DNA of 43,317 nt, taken from the NCBI GenBank assembly GCA_040357565.1, contig JBDODJ010000091.1; one strand, 5' to 3'. The stretch comes from Cercozoa sp. M6MM. Taxonomy: Eukaryota > Endomyxa: Ascetosporea. The position numbers were made by a program, and so were the translations under genes. Below, one piece after another: positions 39,334 through 43,317 of this stretch (positions are counted from its first letter, which is position 1; each line of letters starts with the position of its first letter). The notes below the pieces were generated by a model. It was not told where the DNA came from and searched no databases. It saw only the letters and a program-made list of their open reading frames with translations.

Positions 39334-40406
39334 ATGCTGTTGTTGGCGCTGCTCTCAGCGTTGGCTGCCCTTGCGCAGGGCGAAAAGATCGTCTACGATG
39401 TGGTATCAAATGACTCAAATAGACACGGTCCACCTACTGTCTTGTAGGCAACGGTTTGTGCCTCGCCGTGTTGCTGGTACTGTACACTTGGTGTGTGTCC
39501 ACTCTTTGAAACGTGACAGAGATATGAGGCGTGTCTGCAGTTTCTACGACAACCTGCTGACGACCGAGTTCGAAAGAGACGGCGCCCGTGGTCTGCACAT
39601 CGAGTCGGCGCAGTCGGGCGAAGGTTAGCGTCGCTGCTTTTTGTCCTTCCTTTCTATGTGTAAGTGCTTAATAGCCTGCGAGGGCCTGCTTAAATTCTCG
39701 CACGACGTGGTTCCCTACCCGGTAGGTTCTTGTCTGTTGGTTACTGTATGGCTAGGTCGACCGTCGTTGTGTGTTGCAGCAAGGCGATGTCTTTGAAGTC
39801 GAGCGTGCCGAGAATGACTTTGTAGGCCTCTTGTTGTTGTTGTTGCTGTTACTGTTGCTGTTGTTGGACACCTGTATCTTGTATGGTGTTGGCTTGAGTT
39901 GCAGTTGCGTTTCGAGTGGCGCAACTCGCGCAAGCAGCTCGTGGCCTACAAGGTCCAATGTTACCTGTCTGTGTCTGTGTGTCTGTGTCTGTGTGTCTGT
40001 GTGTCTGTGTCTGTGTCTGTGTCTGTGTGTCTGTGTCTGTGTGTCTGTGTCTGTGTGTCTGTGTGTCTGTGCCTGTGTGTGTGCCGTCGTTCTGTGCATG
40101 TGTGCATGTGTGCATGTGTGCATGTGTGCAGATCAAGGCACTGGGCGACGATGACGACGTGCCAGACAACAAGAAGACCTGTCTCATCGTGGGCCACCGC
40201 ACGGCACCGGTGACCGCCCTGGTGGTGCTGCTGTCGTCGCTCGTTGCCGCTGCTGCCACCGTTTTCCTTTCGCTCCGCTGGTCCTGACCTGACAACCTTC
40301 CTGTCTCTGACTCTTGCTGACTGACTCTTTCCCGTGCTGTTCCCACAGGTGCAAGAACGACGCCAACCGCAACGCTGACGCGCTGCTCTCCTACGACGAC
40401 GCATAA
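39334..40406 (+). CDS. Small type I membrane protein, unknown family
   Basis: Exons in phase are 39334-39402, 39448-39476, 39541 to about 39623, about 39786-39820, 39900-39951, 40131-40281 and about 40350-40406. The product begins with a signal peptide ([16 protein letters not shown]), has a short lumenal part with Cys ([50 protein letters not shown]), then one membrane span ([20 protein letters not shown]) and a short cytosolic tail ending LLSYDDA. The plan recalls cargo receptors of the early secretory pathway such as p24 proteins, but the key family motifs are not clear, so I give no name. An intron carries TGTGTCTG units at 39965-40080. Confidence 0.55.
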
Positions 40407-41160
40407 TTAGTTCGTTCGTTTGTTCGTTCATGTCGGTCTCAGTTTAATTTCCCGCGCCGGCTCCTTGTCTGTGTGGCTCTAAGTGATATCCGAAGTGTGT
40501 TAGAGGCATTGGTGCCTACGCGCGGAGCTCGCCAAGTCTTCTGTCAACGCATTGCGCCCAAGGTTGTCCATGCCCCAGTAGACGTGCATGGAGAGGTAGA
40601 CGCCTGCAGGAGGGAGCCCGAGACCAAGCCATTTCTTAATAGAATGACTCCCGCGCCTCCGCTTCGGCCTCGTCTGACGCTGCTTTCTAAACACCGACAT
40701 AGACTTTTATGTCGAGATAGAGACTAAAGAACTAAATTCCCGCGCCAACCGTTTCGTTTACCACTGCCAACCTGCCGTGGTGAGGCGTATGGTGCCTGCC
40801 CGATCATGATGCCGACCTGACTGCCAGGGAAACTGAAGCAACCCAAACGAAACAAAAACAACCCCCCCATCGCACGCACAAAAAAAAAAAACCACAAGTG
40901 CAACAAAAAAGAGGTCGAAAAAATTATTTGGTCACCAAAAGATAGAATTTGCACGTAATCTTTCGATCGCAACGAAAAGGCATCCCCTGGTGTTAGATCG
41001 CGTGAAATAGTGCTGCACAGGGAGCTGCGCACATTAACACTGCCTGACAGGAGTGGTCTGCGTTTCTGAATACTCTGTTTTTCCGAGAGTGAAATAATAC
41101 GATGTCGTGTGTCGTCTGTACATGTGCAGGTCGCCAGGTGCGTGTGCCTGAAACACAGGC
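40407..41160. other. Intergenic region before ATG2
   Basis: No gene is seen. Two copies of AATTnCCCGCGCC-like sequence lie at about 40445 and 40733; both resemble E2F sites (TTTCCCGCG). The 40850-40930 part is A-rich on the plus strand. Confidence 0.4.
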
Positions 41161-41559
41161 ATGTCCTTTACGGACAGGGTGCTTCGATACCCTCTGAAAC
41201 GACTGTATAAATTCGCCCTGAAGCGAACTGTACGAATTGAACTCTCGCTTTTCCGTATGCACACCTAAGCTTTGTGTGCTTTGTGTCTTCCAGGTGGGCC
41301 ATTTTCTCAAGCGCGAGTTGCAACTGGACCAACTGGACTTTCAGCTCAATGGCGGCATTGTATGTTTCGTGCTCATTCCGCACATCAAACAGTCCAGATA
41401 GATAAATCTTGGCATGCTGCCCCCAGGCAAAGGTGACGTTGCACAACCTCGAGTTTGCACCCGACGTGTTGAACCGAGAGTTGCTGGGTGCGACACCAGT
41501 CAAAGTGCGCGCTGCCTCCATTGCGGTAGACTAGTCCACCTGTGACCCTTTATATATCA

Positions 41560-41595
<36 letters not shown>

Positions 41596-43317
41596 TATAG
41601 ACATGTATATGTAGTACGTTGAACTGACCGTGCCGTGGCGGCGCATGCTGGCAGAGCACTGCAGCGTTACAGTGCGCGGTGTCTCGCTGACGCTGGCGGC
41701 GCGACTGCACGTGCCGGCCTTTGACGACGCCGGCGATGACATTGCTGCTGCCCTGGTACAGACATAGATTTTATATAGATATAGATATGTATATATATAT
41801 ATATATATATATAAGCATGCTTAGGCCAGTGAGCTTGAAAAGAGCTTTGCCGACGCGCTCCGCTCGCTGCACAAGGCCGAGACACGGACAGGGAGGGCAC
41901 AGGAGACCGGGGAGAGGACAGAGGGCACGGCGAGGACACAGGAGGCCAGCAGCGACAGCAAGGGCATGTTGGCACGCTGGGCCACGCAGCGTCTGCTGCA
42001 GTCGGCGGCCTTCCTCGCGGATGCAGACGACACTGAGCTGGACACTGAGCCGGACACTGAGCCGGACACCGAGCCGGACACTGACTCCGACTCGGACAGC
42101 AACGCACTAGACGACAGGGACGTGCCCACGTAGCGCCTTCTCTATACATACATATATAAAAATATTTATAGGTAGGTATATATATAGATATATGTGAGGT
42201 ATGTATGGGTGTATGCAGGGACGACAGAGATGAGGAGGAGGACGACTGGGTCTCACACTCGGAAGGTACTCCTTTACCCCCCCCCCCCCTTTACCCCTTG
42301 CATCGACGGTTCTGTGTAGGCATGCAGAAGATCAGCGACCTGTTGGACCATGTGTTGTCACGTGCCTCGCTCAGTGTGCATGATGTGCGTCTATCCATAA
42401 CCTTTACTCCCGTTTACCTCCGTTTACCCCTCTATTACCCCCCCCCCCCGTTTACCTCCCTGTTTATCCCATTTTGCCCCTGTTTACCCCCTGTTTATCC
42501 CCCTGTTTGCCCCCCCGTTTACCCCCCCCTGTTTACCCCCCTGTTTACCCCCCCCCCCCCAGTTTACCCCAGTTTACCCCCCCCCCCTTCCCGTGTGTGC
42601 AGGTGCAAGTGCGCGTGGAGCACAACGACGCCGGCACAGGCAGGCAGACGGTGCTGCTGCTCGGCATGCCGCACCTCTCCTACAGCAACCTTGCGGTGTG
42701 TCCTTTTGACCCCTCCCCTGCTTGCCTGATTCTATCCCCTTCCTTACCCACCCCACCCCGCAGGGTGACGAAGAGAGAACGCACGATGCGCGCACCTTCC
42801 TCAAGCGAAGTATGCTGGATACAAATCCTCCTCTATATTACCCTCCTCCATGTTACCTCCCCCCCATGTTACCCCCGTGTTACTCCCCCTCCCTGTTTAC
42901 CCCTGCTTCGTAGTTATTGTTCCAACATGCACGGCGACGCTGTTCGAGCAGGCAGCGTCGGTCAAAGCACGTCTCGCGGGTATGTATGTATGTATGTATG
43001 TATGTATGTATGTATGTATGTATGTATATGTATGTATAGTATGTATGTGTGTGTGTGTGTATGTGTATGTATGCACATGTACACAGGTATGTATGACTAT
43101 TGCACAGAAGCACCACCGGTGCGACACCAGATAGCGCAGGGCCGAGGCCTCGTCGTCGATTTGGCACTGCGTGTGGCCGGGCTGGTACCCCCTCTTACTC
43201 CCTCTTACCCCCTTACCCCCTCTCTACCCCTCTCTACCCCCTGTTACCCTCCGGTCTACCCCATCCCGTAGGACCTGGCACGCAAGTACACGGACAAGCC
43301 TCCATCCTTCGGGGGGG
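41161..43317 (+). CDS. ATG2: Autophagy protein ATG2, N-terminal part; 3' end beyond window
   Basis: ATG2 is a rod-shaped lipid-transfer protein bridging the ER and the growing autophagosome. Twelve exons join in phase: 41161-41229, 41294-41359, 41427-41525, 41615-41755, 41825-42129, 42219-42265, 42320-42384, 42603-42695, 42764-42809, 42914-42979, 43087-43184, 43272-43317. The protein starts MSFTDRVLRYPLKRLYKFAL and runs into the chorein N domain: VGHFLKRELQLDQLDFQLNG, VTLHNLEFAPDVLNREL, YVELTVPWRRML, VTVRGVSLTL. An acidic linker with tandem TEPD units follows, then the conserved segment ISDLLDHVLSRASLSVHDVQ with VEHND and LSYSNLA. Introns are C-rich or AT/GTAT repeats. The last bases (seven G) are at the window edge and may be unreliable. 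Full proteins have well over 1500 residues, so most of the gene lies outside. Confidence 0.88.
42035..42092 (+). repeat. Coding minisatellite in ATG2
   Basis: A 12-base unit ACTGAGCCGGAC repeats about four times, encoding TEPD units in the acidic linker after the chorein domain. Confidence 0.8.
42978..43037. repeat. GTAT microsatellite in an ATG2 intron
   Basis: The intron starts at its GTATGTATG donor and continues as about fifteen GTAT units. Confidence 0.9.

Overview
This window is gene-dense nuclear DNA from a eukaryote, almost certainly a single-celled or simple one. About fifteen protein genes lie in 43 kb. Nearly all are cut by many short GT-AG introns, so most open frames are exon pieces and I rebuilt the main genes by matching reading frame and phase across introns. 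Recognisable products are SUMO-activating enzyme UBA2, a PLAC8-like protein, a UvrD/Srs2-type helicase, alpha-tubulin, SGT1, a Frizzled/Smoothened-like seven-pass receptor, a phospholipid:sterol acyltransferase, a TMEM41-type VTT protein, a PX plus beta-propeller protein, actin and ATG2. One tRNA-Ile(AAT) is present. There is no sign of bacterial operons, insertion sequences, phage or CRISPR. I cannot place the species: a Frizzled-like receptor beside a plant-type sterol acyltransferase suggests a protist such as an amoebozoan or a relative of animals, but this is inference.

Layout: 24-2339 UBA2 (+, 5' end missing); 2993-4176 PLAC8-like (+); 4462-9482 SF1 helicase (+); 9681-11579 alpha-tubulin (-); 11963-13107 SGT1 (+, divergent from tubulin); about 13240-18412 Frizzled-like receptor (+); 18929-19783 unknown alanine/arginine-rich protein (+); about 20554-24578 unknown large helical protein (+); 24832-29201 PSAT1-like acyltransferase (-); 29498-30957 TMEM41-like (-); 31433-31505 tRNA-Ile; 32434-about 32960 tiny possible gene (+); 33267-37194 PX/WD40 protein (+); 37648-39014 actin (-); 39334-40406 type I membrane protein (+); 41161-end ATG2 (+, 3' end missing).

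Functionally the set mixes housekeeping genes (cytoskeleton, SUMO, chaperone, DNA repair) with several membrane-lipid genes: PSAT1-like, TMEM41-like, PX/propeller and ATG2. ATG2 and TMEM41-type scramblases cooperate in autophagy elsewhere. Nothing shows co-regulation here except two divergent promoter regions (tubulin/SGT1 and actin/type I membrane protein).

Introns hold most of the repetitive DNA: long GT, TGTGTCTG, CT, AT and C-rich TTACCC arrays, mostly with a fixed orientation relative to transcription. All five assembly gaps fall in introns, four of them inside such repeats. A short dispersed repeat occurs in three intergenic regions.
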